Source of the DNA: Phylloscopus collybita
Lineage: Eukaryota > Chordata > Aves > Passeriformes > Phylloscopidae
DNA: 64,000 bases
Direction: 5' to 3'
Assembly (NCBI GenBank): GCA_027886175.1
Contig: JAJNNQ010000129.1
Coordinates: 744,001-808,000 of the forward strand
Shown: one piece after another, positions 34,181 to 45,059 of the stretch
How positions within the stretch are numbered: the first letter of the stretch is position 1
How the letters are laid out: each line of letters starts with the position of its first letter
Notes under the pieces: model-generated
The model's input: the letters and a program-made list of their open reading frames with translations, nothing else
Database searches by the model: none
Told to the model about the DNA's origin: nothing
Translations under genes and position numbers: made by a program

Positions 34181-36925
34181 CTGGATTCTGCAGGGGCAGG
34201 GAAAGCTTACTTTGGATGAACATCCAAATGTGCCAAGCCAGGAAAGACCCACCCCATTGTGTCCAAGGAACAGCAATTAGGCCATTTAGGATTTAAGTAT
34301 TAATGGGATTTTAATGGGATAGTTAAAAATGCAGTACATATAACTTTACAGAGAGATGAATTACGGTAAATAAACACTTCGCAAGTTGGCTGGTGCTGAA
34401 CAATTGGGATTTACCAACAGGAATTTGGTAAATGTCCTTGAAATGTGCCCTACGATGAGGCAAAACTCCAACTAGGATGGAAAACTGGCATTTGCAATAA
34501 ATACTCCCTTACTAAAATCAAAAAGAGGAAAAACATCAAAGGAAAGGAAGGAAAAATATCTAAATCTCATCCTGCCTGGAAGACAAGCTCAGGCATTTCT
34601 AACACTGAAAACTTTTGAAACAGTTAGCAGTTTCATGGTGGAAGTTCATGGAATGCTGACATAAAATCTTCTTCCTCTGCTCAGATTTTAAAGGGAAGTG
34701 AGAACTAAACATCTCAAGTAACTCCTATCCAACAATCATCTGTATTCTGTGGGAGTAACATTGCAAAGAAACTCCAGGCGTACTTGTATCTGACATCTGA
34801 AGCTCTTAGCAGAGCTGGGAAGTTTCAATAGAACAAAAGAGCCACCACAATTGCTGGAATAACAAAATTCAACTTGGCAAACGTCAGGAACTTTATTTAC
34901 AAATCCATGGAGGAGGAGGAGGATGACACCAGGAACATACTCCAGCTGAAAGCAACGATTTATTTGGAATAGGCGGGAAATCCAACTGACAGCCTCTGGT
35001 CATGGCCAAGCAATTCTCCAGGAGTCGGAGACAAAAGTGGGAACCTTGGACTGGGACAAGGCCTTCCACTGGCCTGGCTTCCTTGGCTCTCTCCTTTTTT
35101 GCCAACTACCTGAAGAGGAAAAAAAACCAGGAATACAGTTCCAAACCTGGGCAGGACATCCTTGGCTCAAGCAGACTGAAGCGCAACTCCCAGGGAGCGA
35201 GGCCAGGCTGTGCGCCGGGGAGCTCCGGGAATCTGGGATTGCCCGTGGCATTCAAGGGCTGAAAAAGCACAGCCAGCTGCCGGCTTTAGTGCCGGGACAC
35301 AGCAAGGCCTGGCCCCAGGGGCAGCAGTTGGAGCTGGGCCTGCAGGAGAACGCCCCAAACCCAGCTTAAACATCCAGCAGGACACCCAGCACGCTCCAGG
35401 ATGAACTCAGGTGGGAGAAACCCCCCGGATGCTCCACGTTCCTCGCTGCTGGCAGCTTTGCCAGGGCCTCCCTCAAAATTCCTACCTCACCGTGCAGCTC
35501 CTACAAAACAGGAGAGCCTATGGAAACCATCCAGAAATGCACGGATCTCCAGTTCTTAAGAGCCAAAGCGGCAGCAAAAGGTGTCCCAACTGTCCTGCAA
35601 ACCAGCAGGTCTGAGGAGATGCAGGGCTCTGTTCCACAGGGGACACAAGTGCCCCTCAGCCAGCCAAGATTCTCTCGGGCTCTTCCCTCTCCTCCCTGCG
35701 GACACGAGCAGCAGTTTTTCCCTAGGGTTCCCCTTTCCATCAAGGCAATGCCTTCTGTTCTTCTCCGACTCCATGTTCAGGAAGGAAAAAAGGAATATTA
35801 GCATTACACAGACTGTCCAGAAGGGTGTGACTGAGGCAGGATCAGCTCCCAGTCCACTGCTGCTTCTGGATTTCTGGGCAGTTCCTTCCCATCCTGCCCT
35901 TCCCAGCACCATTCCCTGGGTGCCATATCCAAAGACACCTTCTCCATGCAGCTTAAAAAGCCACAGAAACCCAAAGAAAGAAGATCAAAAATCAATTCAC
36001 ATGTTTCTAGTCTGGGGAGAATGAGGGAGGTCTAAAATCTGTATTTATTTTAGAACAGTAGAGCCAATTTTAAGGACCTTGAGTATCAGAGAAGGGCAGC
36101 AAAAGCTGATAAACTCCTTTATTAAGTTAGTAGGAGCAGAAAAACAAAGTTTTAAGATCAAGTTTTGCTGCTAAAAATTAAGGAGGTGCCATGTTGGTGT
36201 TAGTGCTTTTAACCTTCTGACATTAGAGGGTATTTGTACCATAAATGCCTAAAGTGTCCTAAAATGATATTATGATATCCTCTATCATTCTCCCCGAAAT
36301 TATCTATCTCTCAACCATATTATCAAACACAAACAAACAAACAAAATCATTCATGTTCCTGCAAACGTCTGAATGCCACACAGGAGAACGTGCATTTTCA
36401 TTTTGAAGTAATTTTATTTTACATTTCTCCAGAGTTCCGAGCAGAGCGTCTGTATTACTGAAGGAAAACAATACAGATCAGAGAAGCTTATCAATCAGCA
36501 GTACGACGTCCCTTTCACACAGTGGGTGCACCTGTCCTCTGGATCTCCCCTACAGTCCTGGCAGGCCATCTTTGCCCTGACAGAGAAAACTGCATGGTTT
36601 AAAGGGTGCTGAGATAAAGAAGGATACATTAGGAGGGCCATGGATATAAAATAAATGAAAAGCATCTGTAAGAGTTTCTTTCCGTATACAAAATGACTTT
36701 TCTTTTGGGGTTGATTTTCATTTTTTTAAATTGACAGTCTGTACACAGATAAACCTTTCACCAGAAATCATTTAAAAATGCTGGTGTCACAAGGAAAAAG
36801 GAGCCACTAAACAACCCATCCTGCAAACTCATAAGCCTCTCCTTGGCTGCGGGTGTCTATCTTTGGGACCAGCCCTGTCCCGGGAGTGACACTGCTGCTG
36901 ATGAGTTCAGGGCCCCCAGAGCACG
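34181..36925 (-). other. Unassigned inner part of the right arm
   Basis: Mirror of 27,991-30,735. It differs at 36,090, 35,438 and 35,262, single bases corresponding to 28,826, 29,478 and 29,654. AATAAA signals lie on the minus strand at 36,413-36,418 and 36,118-36,123, with further mirrored copies near 34,892-34,964. No gene is recognised. Confidence 0.55.
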
Positions 36926-37164
36926 GAAGAACAGATCACCACTTTGCCAGCTAAACCAGTGCACCGAGCGCCCCATCCAGTCCTTTCCTGAACAGCTCCA
37001 CTGAGGGTGACTCCACCACTTCCCTGGGCAGCCCTTACCACTGCCTGACCATCCTTTCCATGAAAAAATTCTTCCTAATGTCCAGCCTGAACCTCCCCCG
37101 GTGCAGCTTGAGGCTATGACCTCTCGTCCTGTTGCTTGGTACCTGGGGAAGAGGCCACTCCACA
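36926..37164 (-). mobile_element. CR1 LINE 3' fragment (right arm, longer copy)
   Basis: CR1 3' region on the minus strand. It includes the segment ggtaccaagcaacaggac then gagaggtcatagcctcaag, which is continuous with the part shared with the left arm and matches CR1 upstream sequence. The right copy is therefore ancestral in structure at 37,116-37,164. Confidence 0.85.
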
Positions 37165-38009
37165 ATCTGGTTACAGTGTCCTTGCAGGGAGACAACCCGC
37201 AGATTATTTGCAAGTATGTTCTAGAACACGTGGAGAACAAGTCATTCGGGCACTGCACTGAGCGTGATATTTTCATACCCCTGGCCTGCTGAGTTTCCAT
37301 AGCACAAGTCAGTGATGCACTCAGTAGTCCTGTTTGCAGCTCTTCTGCCCAGGGCTGCCAGGCTCCAAAGAGCTGAATTACAGAGTAGATGTCAGTGGAA
37401 CTCGCACACAAGGTGAGTAACCTTGTACCAAGGAGATGCATGGTCAGGTAGGGTCATCTATAGCTTTTAGGATGTCAGATTTGTTTTGCCACCTTGCTGT
37501 ACTACTCTAAAACCTAAGGCAAGAAACTTTGTTTTAAAATGAAGACTATTGCATTTCTAGTGTTCCCCCGCCATTAGTCACCATTAGAACAGAGATAGGA
37601 ATTACCAGCTTGTGCTGCTTCCAAAATCTTGTACAAAAATAGATCACTATGTCCTTTGCGCAGTCTCAAAAATCTCCAGACTCTTCTTTCACCTCTCGCT
37701 TCCAACAGGTACGGTCAGGTCCCATTCCTGGCCTTGTGTTTCGGTCAAAACCACAGACAAATTAAGTTTGTATTCACTTTCCTTGGAATGGCTACTTGGA
37801 ATCCGTTCTGTTCCCATTCTCATTGATTGCATTTCTTTACATTTCCTTTTTTTTTTGTCCAAAGGAAATGCATTGGCAGTGCAAACACAAAGTAGGTACA
37901 ATGAGACTCCTGCCCACCTCCCCTCCCCAACGAGCAGGGGAGTGGCAGCACTCAGCACCCAGGCTTATTGCCAAATCACCCCAGCATTGCCAAAAGGCCT
38001 CCCAAGGCA
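37165..38009 (-). other. 3' UTR-like flank of the BMP3-like exon (right)
   Basis: Mirror of 26,956-27,800, read on the minus strand. No coding signal. The frames on either strand are the same by-products as in the left arm. Confidence 0.6.
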
Positions 38010-38201
38010 TTACTTGCATGCACAGGGCTCCACTGTCATGTTGGGGTACACCTTCAGCACCACGTTTTTGTTTTCATCAAAGAATAAGATACTAAGAGAA
38101 GACATCTTGTCAGGCCCACAGCAAGGCTCGGGAATGCCAGGGACGACTCCAACAGCTCTCACACTGCTCTGGATGGTGGCGTGGTTGGATGGCTTCATGG
38201 C
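38010..38201 (-). pseudogene. BMP3: BMP3-like terminal coding exon (right copy, gene fragment)
   Basis: Minus-strand copy of the left exon with the same 63-residue translation: paired cysteines, C-A-C-K end, TAA at 38,010-38,012 and acceptor AG at 38,202-38,203. The two copies face each other tail-to-tail, about 11 kb apart, with the promoter-like spacer between their 3' ends. Upstream (plus-coordinate direction) lie about 760 bp of intron, the minisatellite and then satellite to the window end, so exons 1 and 2 are absent here as well. The copies agree at all the unusual residues, so those changes predate the duplication or have been shared by gene conversion. Confidence 0.8.
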
Positions 38202-38217
38202 CTGAAAGAGAAAGACG
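38202..38217 (-). other. Splice acceptor of the BMP3-like exon (right)
   Basis: Reverse complement of the left acceptor, ctgaaagagaaagacg on the plus strand. It is identical in both arms. Confidence 0.75.
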
Positions 38218-38959
38218 TGGTAGTTACCACACCCACGCTGCCATGGATTTACGTACTCTACAATGACATTGCTTTGTTGAAGGGCCCTGTCGAGACCCCT
38301 CAGCTGAAACATCTGTAGCCAGTGGCACTGCTGAGGAACTGAGCCTCCAAGACAGCTGTACCTCATACTAAAGTAACATTTTCCTCCAGAGAAGAAGCTT
38401 CAAAGGTTTCTTAAAAAGCTAAAACTTCAAAGTTTCCTAAATTTATGAAAAGGGACACACTTGGGTTTGCTCTAGCAGATCTGAAAGCAGATCTGCCTGG
38501 TGAAGTAATTGCTTGGTCTCAAAACTAGAAACTATTAAGGTGCTCATAGAAACAAAAAACCAACACAGAAAAGAAAACCAAGTTTTACTCCAAACCCTAA
38601 AATGCTTCCCTGTATAAGAGATAGGTGAGCATGAAAAATGCATAAGACAAAGCTTTTAGCCAGGGACTTTTGGCTCGGTTTTTAGAGTTGTTCTTACACA
38701 CACAGTCTGGGAATCAAAACAGTTCAGTGTGTACCCCATCACATGTTGCTGGGAAATACACAGAACAAGGTCATTTTGGCCAAATGTTCAAGTTGCAGTT
38801 TTGCTGCAATGACAGATGATTTGTTTCCAGGGAAAAAAGTCAGTCTCAAGGGTTAGATATGGACCTGGAAAAAGCACAGGAATAACTGAGAATTCCAGCT
38901 CTTCATATCATTTGCACAGCACATTAGTACATGAAGTTCAAAGTCTCCATCTAAGCTGA
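38218..38959 (-). other. Intron-like sequence upstream of the BMP3-like exon (right)
   Basis: Mirror of the left intron-like segment. No exon or repeat is recognisable in it apart from the boundary with the minisatellite. Confidence 0.6.
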
Positions 38960-39238
38960 TGGCTTTAGAGGGGACATAGAGGGCTATGGAGGGGACATTG
39001 GGGGCTATGCAGGGGACATTGGGGGCTCCATAGGGGACATTGAGGGCTTTGGAAAAGACATTGGGGGCTCCATAGGGGACATTGGGGGCTATGGAGGGGA
39101 CATTGGGGGCTCCAGAGGGGACATTGGGGGCTCCATAGGGGACCCTGGGGGCTCCAGAGGGGACACTGGGAGCTCCAGAGTGGACATTAGGGTCTATGGA
39201 GGAGACATTGGGGGCTATGGAGGGGACACTGGGGGATA
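38960..39238 (-). repeat. 21-bp minisatellite, right arm
   Basis: The same 21-bp family as 25,685-26,005, 42 bp shorter. It contains a two-unit insertion with a ccctgggggctcc variant (about 39,142) and lacks four units found near the exon-proximal end on the left. These are the largest differences between the arms apart from the CR1 gap. Confidence 0.92.
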
Positions 39239-42200
39239 TCTGCGAGATATCCTCATTTGTATGGAATTTTAGCAGGCATACACCCAGTGGCAGGCACACA
39301 GCATTAGGCATGAACAGTGGCCCTTTTCCATGGGAAACCAAATTATCCATCCTACGTTTCAGATGTCAGTTTATAGGAGCCGTTCGGCACTACAAGGGCA
39401 GAGAAACTTCAACCCGAGGGTAGATTGTACCTGCGAGATATTCTCATTTGTATAGAATTTTAGAGCAATTTTAGTACGCAGAATCCCAGCGGCAGGCAGA
39501 CAGAATTAGACATGAATAGTGGCCCTTTTCCAGGGGAAACAAAAGTCTCCAGGCCAGCTTCCTGATGTCAGTTTTTAGGAGGCCTTTTGCACTACAAGAA
39601 CAGACAAACTTCCAACTGGAGGCATATTGCATCTGGGAGATATCCTCATTTGTATGGAATTTTAGTGGAATTAAAGTAGACAGAAGCCCAGTGGCAAGTA
39701 GTCAGCATTAAACACAAACAATGGCCCATTTCCATGGGAAACCAAAGTCTCCACCCCACGTTCCTGATGTCCGTTTTTAGGAGGCCTTTGGCACTACAAG
39801 AGCAGACAAACGTCCAACTGGTGGCATATTGCATCTGGGAGATATCCTCATTTGTATGTAATTTCAGTAGCCATAAGCCCAGTGGCAGGCAGACAGCATT
39901 AGACACGAACGCTGGCCCTTTTCCATGGGAAACCAAAGTCTCCACACCAGGCTCCTCATGTCAATTTGTAGGAGGCCTTTGGCACTACAGGGGCAAACAA
40001 ACTTCCATCAGGTGGTTGATTGCATCGGCGAGATTTCCAAATTTCTTTGGAATTTCAGTAGGCAGAAGCCCAGTGGCAGGCAGACAGCATTAGACACGAA
40101 CGCTGGCCCTTTTCCATGGGAAAACAAAGTCTCCACCCCTGGTTCCTGATGTCAGTTTTTTAGGAGGGCTTTGGTACTACAAGGCCAGAGAATCTTCCAT
40201 CTGGTTGTAGATTGCACCTGGGAGATATCCTCATTTCTATGAAATTTTAGTGGTATTTAAGTAGGAAGAAGCCCAGTGGCAAAGAGACAGCATTAAGCAC
40301 CAAGGGTGGCCCTTTTCCATGGGAAACCAAAGCATCCTCTCCAGATTCCTGATGTCAGTTTGTAGGAGGCCGTTGGCATTACAAGGGCAGACAAACTTTC
40401 AACTGGTGGAAGACTCCATCTGGGAGATATCCTAATTTGTATGGAATTTTACTAGGCATAAGCCCAGTGGCAGGAACATAGCATTATACACAAAAGGTGG
40501 CCCATTTCCATGGGAAACCAAAGTCTCCACCGCACGTTCCTGATGTCAGTTTTTAGGAGGCCTTTGGCACTACAAGGGCAGACAAACTTCCACCTGGTGG
40601 TAGATTCCATCTGGGAGATATCCTCATTTGTGAGGAATTTCAGCAGGCATAACCCCAGTGCCAGGCAGACAGCATTAGACACGAACGGTGGCCCTTTTCA
40701 ATGGGAAACCAAAATCTCCACCCCACGTTGCTGATGTCACTTTGTAGGAGGCATTTTGCAATATAAGGGCAGAGAAACTTCCATCTGGTTGTCGATTTCA
40801 CCTGGGAGATATCGTCATTTGTATGGAATTTTAGTGGAATTTTAGTAGGAAGAATCCCAGTGGCAGGTCGACAGCATTAGACAGGAACGGTGGCTCATTT
40901 CTATGGGAAACCAAAGTCTCCACACCACGTAACCGATGTCCGTTTCTAGGAGGCCTTTGGCACTACAAGGGCAGACAAACTTCCACCTTGTGGTAGATTG
41001 CACCTTGGAGATATCCTCATTTGTATGGAACTTCAGCAGTCATAACCACAGTGCCAGGCAGACAGCATTAGACACGAACGCTGGCCCATTTCCAAGGGAA
41101 ACCGAAGTCTCCACCCCAGGTTCCTAATGTCAGTTTCTAGGAAGCCTTTGGCACTACAAGGGCAGACAAACTTCCACCTTGTGGTAGATTGCACCTTGGA
41201 GATATCCTCATTTGTATGGAACTTCAGCGGGCAGTAGCCCAGCGGCAGGCAGACAGCATTAGACACGAACGGTGGCCCATTTCCTTGGGAAACCAAAGTC
41301 TTCACCCCACGTTCCTGATGTCAGTTTTTAGGAGGCCTTTGGCACTACAAGGGCAGACAAACTTCCAACGAGCGGTAGATTCCATCTGGGAGATATCCTC
41401 ATTTGTGAGGGATTTCAGCAGGCATAACCCCAGTGTCAGGCAGACGGCATTAGACACGAACGGTGGCCCTTTTCAATGGGAAACCAAAATCTCCACCCCA
41501 CGTTGCTGATGTCACTTTGTAGGAGGCATTTTCCAATATAAGGGCAGAGAAACTTCCATCTGGTTGTCGATTGCACCTGGGAGATATCCTCATTTGTATG
41601 GAATTTCAGCACGTAGAAACCCAGTGGCAGGCAGACAGCATAAGACACGAACGGTGGCCCATTTCTAAGGGAAACCAAAGTCTCCACCCCACGTTCCTGT
41701 TGTCCGTTTCTAGGAGGCCTTTGGCACTACAAGGGCAGACAAACTTCCACCTGGTGGTAGATTGCACCTGGGAGATATCCTCATTTGTATGGAACCTCTG
41801 CAGTCCTAACTACAGTGCCAGGCAGACAGCATTAGTCACGAACGGTGGTCCTTTTCCATGGGAAACCAAAGTCTCCACACAACGTTCCCGATGTCAGGTT
41901 TTAGGAGACCTTTGGCAGTACAAGGGCAGACAATCTTCCGTCTGGTGGTTGATTGCATCGGGGAGATATCCTCATTTGTATGGAATTTCAGCAGGTAGAA
42001 GCCCAGTGGCACTCAGACAGCATTAGACACGAACGGTGGCCCTTTTCCATGGAAAAAGAAATTATCCATCCTATGTTCCTGATGTCAGTTTGAAGGAGGC
42101 CTTTGGCAGTACAAGGGCAGACAAACTTCCAACTGGCGGTAGATTGCACCTCGGAGATGTCCTCATTTGTATGGAATTTTAGTGGTATTTTAGTACTCAG

Positions 42201-43696
42201 CAGCCACGACAGAGAGCATTAAACATGAACGGTGGGCCTTTTCCATAGGAAACCAAAGTCTCCAGGTGAGGTTCCGAATGTCAGTTTGAAGGAGGCGTTT
42301 GTCACTGCAAGAGCAGACAAACTTCCATCTGGTGGCATATTGCGTCTGGGAGATATCCTCATTTGTATGTAATTTCAGTAGTCATAAGCCCAGTGGCAAG
42401 GGGACAGTATTAAACACCAAGGGTGGCCCGTTTCCATGGGAAACCAAAGCGTCCTCTCCAGATTCCTGATGTCAGTTTGTAGGAGGCCATTGGCATTAAA
42501 AGGGTAGACAAACTTTCAACTGGTAGTTGACTCCATCTGGGAGATATCCTCATTTGTATGGGATTTTACTAGGCATAAGCGCAGTGGCAGGCACATAGCA
42601 TTAGACACAAACGGTGGCCCATTTCCATGGGAAACCAAAGTCTCCACCCCACGTTCCTGATGTCCGTTTTTAGGAGGCCTTTGGCACTACAAGAGCAGAC
42701 AAACGTCCAACTGGTGGCATATTGCATCTGGGAGATATCCTCATTTGTATGTAATTTCAGTAGCCATAAGCCCAGTGGCAGGCAGACAGCATTAGACACG
42801 AACGCTGGCCCTTTTCCATGGGAAACCAAAGTCTCCACACCAGGCTCCTCATGTCAATTTGTAGGAGGCCTTTGGCACTACAGGGGCAGAAAAACTTTCA
42901 ACTGGTGGAAGACTCCATCTGGGAGATATCCTAATTTGTATGGAATTTTACTAGGCATAAGCCCAGTGGCAGGAACACAGCATTATACACAAAAGGTGGC
43001 CCATTTCCATGGGAAACCAAATTCTCCACCGCACGTTCCTGATGTCAGTTTTTAGGAGGCCTTTGGCACTACAAGGGCAGGCAAACTTCCACCTGGTGGT
43101 AGATTTCGCCTGGGAGATATCCTCATTTGTGAGGAATTTCAGCAGGCATAACCCCAGTGCCAGGCAGACAGCATTAGACGCGAACGGTGGTCCTTTTCCA
43201 TGGGAAACCAAAGTCTCCACCCTAGGTTCCTGATGTCAGTTTGTAGGAGGCCTTTGGAACAAGAGAAACTTCCATCTGGTGTTTGAATGCACCTGGGAGA
43301 TATTCTCATTTGTATGGAATTTTAGTGGAATTTTAGTAGGCAGAAGCCCAGCGGCAGGAAGACAGCATTAGACACGAACGGTGACCCATTTCCTTGGGAA
43401 ACCAAAGTCTCCACCCCACGATCCTAATGTCATTTTCTAGGAGGCCTCTGGCACTACAAGAGGAGACAAACTTCCAACTTGTGGCATATTGCATCTGGGA
43501 GATATCCTCATTTGTATGTAATTTTAGTAGCCATAAGCCCACTGGCAGTCAGACAGCATTAGACACGAACGGTGTCCCTTTTCCATGGGAAACCAAAGTC
43601 TCTGCCCCAGATTCCTGATGTCAATTTGTATGAGGCCTCTTGCTCTACAGGGGCCAACAAACTTCCATCTGGTTGTAGATTGCACCTGGGAGACAT
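39239..43696 (+). repeat. 191-bp satellite, plus orientation, irregular region
   Basis: Satellite monomers in plus orientation; the first 533 bp belong to the palindrome arm. Beyond 39,771 monomers known from the HORs occur in shuffled order, for example a piece at 41,571-42,026 mirroring 24,055-24,510. A block at 39,734-39,965 recurs at 42,627-42,858, 2,893 bp later. A short deletion within the cacaagggca box lies at about 43,258. It looks like a rearranged array edge. Confidence 0.92.
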
Positions 43697-44880
43697 CCTC
43701 ATTTGTATGGAATTTTAGTGGAATTTTAATAGGCGGAAGCCTAGTGGCAGGCACACATTAGACACTAACGGTGGCCCATTTCCATGGGAAACCAAAGTCT
43801 CCACTCCAGGTTCCTGATGTCAGTTTGTAGGAGGCCTTTGGCACTACAAGGGCAGACAAAGTTTTGTCTGGTGGTTGATTGCATCGAGGAGATATCCTCA
43901 TTTGTATGGAATTTCAGCAGGCAGAAGCCCAGTGGCAGGCAGACAGCATTAGACACGAACAGTGGACCTTTTCAATGGGAAACCAAAGTCTCCACCTCAC
44001 GTTCCTGATGTCAGTTTGTAGGAGGCCTTTGGAACTACAAGGGCAGACAAAATTCCATCTGGTGGTAAATTGCACCTGGGAGATATCCTCATTTGTATAG
44101 AATTATAGAGGAATTTAATTGCGCAGAATCCCAGCGACAGGTAGACAGAATTAGACATGAATAGTGGCCCTTTTCTAGGGGAAAACAAAGCCTCCAGGCC
44201 AGGTTCCTGATGTCAGTTTTTAGGAGGCCTTTGGCACTACAAGAACAGACAAACTTCCAACTAGTGGCATATTGCAGCTTGGAGATATACTCATTTGTAT
44301 GGAATTTTAGTGGAATTTTAATAGGCGGAAGCCTAGTGGCAGGCACACATTAGACACTAACGGTGGCCCATTTCCATGGGAAACCAAAGTCTCCACTCCA
44401 GGTTCCTGATGTCAGTTTGTAGGAGGCCTTTGGCACTACAAGGGCAGACAAAGTTTTGTCTGGTGGTTGATTGCATCGAGGAGATATCCTCATTTGTATG
44501 GAATTTCAGCAGGCAGAAGCCCAGTGGCAGGCAGACAGCATTAGACACGAACAGTGGACCTTTTCAATGGGAAACCAAAGTCTCCACCTCACGTTCCTGA
44601 TGTCAGTTTGTAGGAGGCCTTTGGAACTACAAGGGCAGACAAAATTCCATCTGGTGGTAAATTGCACCTGGGAGATATCCTCATTTGTATAGAATTATAG
44701 AGGAATTTAATTGCGCAGAATCCCAGCGACAGGTAGACAGAATTAGACATGAATAGTGGCCCTTTTCTAGGGGAAAACAAAGCCTCCAGGCCAGGTTCCT
44801 GATGTCAGTTTTTAGGAGGCCTTTGGCACTACAAGAACAGACAAACTTCCAACTAGTGGCATATTGCAGCTTGGAGATAT
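43697..44880 (+). repeat. 592-bp (3-monomer) recent tandem duplication
   Basis: Two near-perfect copies, about 43,697-44,288 and 44,289-44,880, of a three-monomer block. 592 equals 3 x 191 + 2 x 11 - 3; the missing 3 bp are in ggcacacattagac. The breakpoints fall in ctcatttgtatggaatttta, which is shared by all monomers, so unequal exchange between monomers explains it. Confidence 0.9.
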
Positions 44881-45059
44881 ACTCATTTGTATGGAATTTT
44901 AGTGGAATTAAAGCAGGCAGAAGCGCAATGCCAAGAAAACAGCATTGAAAACCAACGGTGGCCCATTCCCATGGGAAACCAAAGTCTCCACCCCACGTTC
45001 CTGATGTCCGTTTCTAGGAGGCTTTTGGCACTACAAGAGCAGACAAACTTCCAACTGGT

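Larger units (their letters stand above)
34181..39771 (-). repeat. Palindrome, right arm (5,591 bp)
   Basis: Inverted copy of the left arm. It keeps the 49-bp CR1 segment (37,116-37,164) lost on the left and has a different arrangement of 21-bp minisatellite units. Lengths reconcile exactly: 5,584 + 49 - 42 = 5,591. It runs outward into plus-orientation satellite, whereas the left arm runs into minus-orientation satellite, so the whole region is mirror-like at the satellite level too. Confidence 0.95.

Noticed and set aside
36857..37441. 194-codon minus-strand frame through CR1 in the right arm
   Set aside because: It is longer than its left-arm counterpart only because of the 49 bp missing there. 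It reads through the CR1 3' non-coding region and has no reverse-transcriptase motif.
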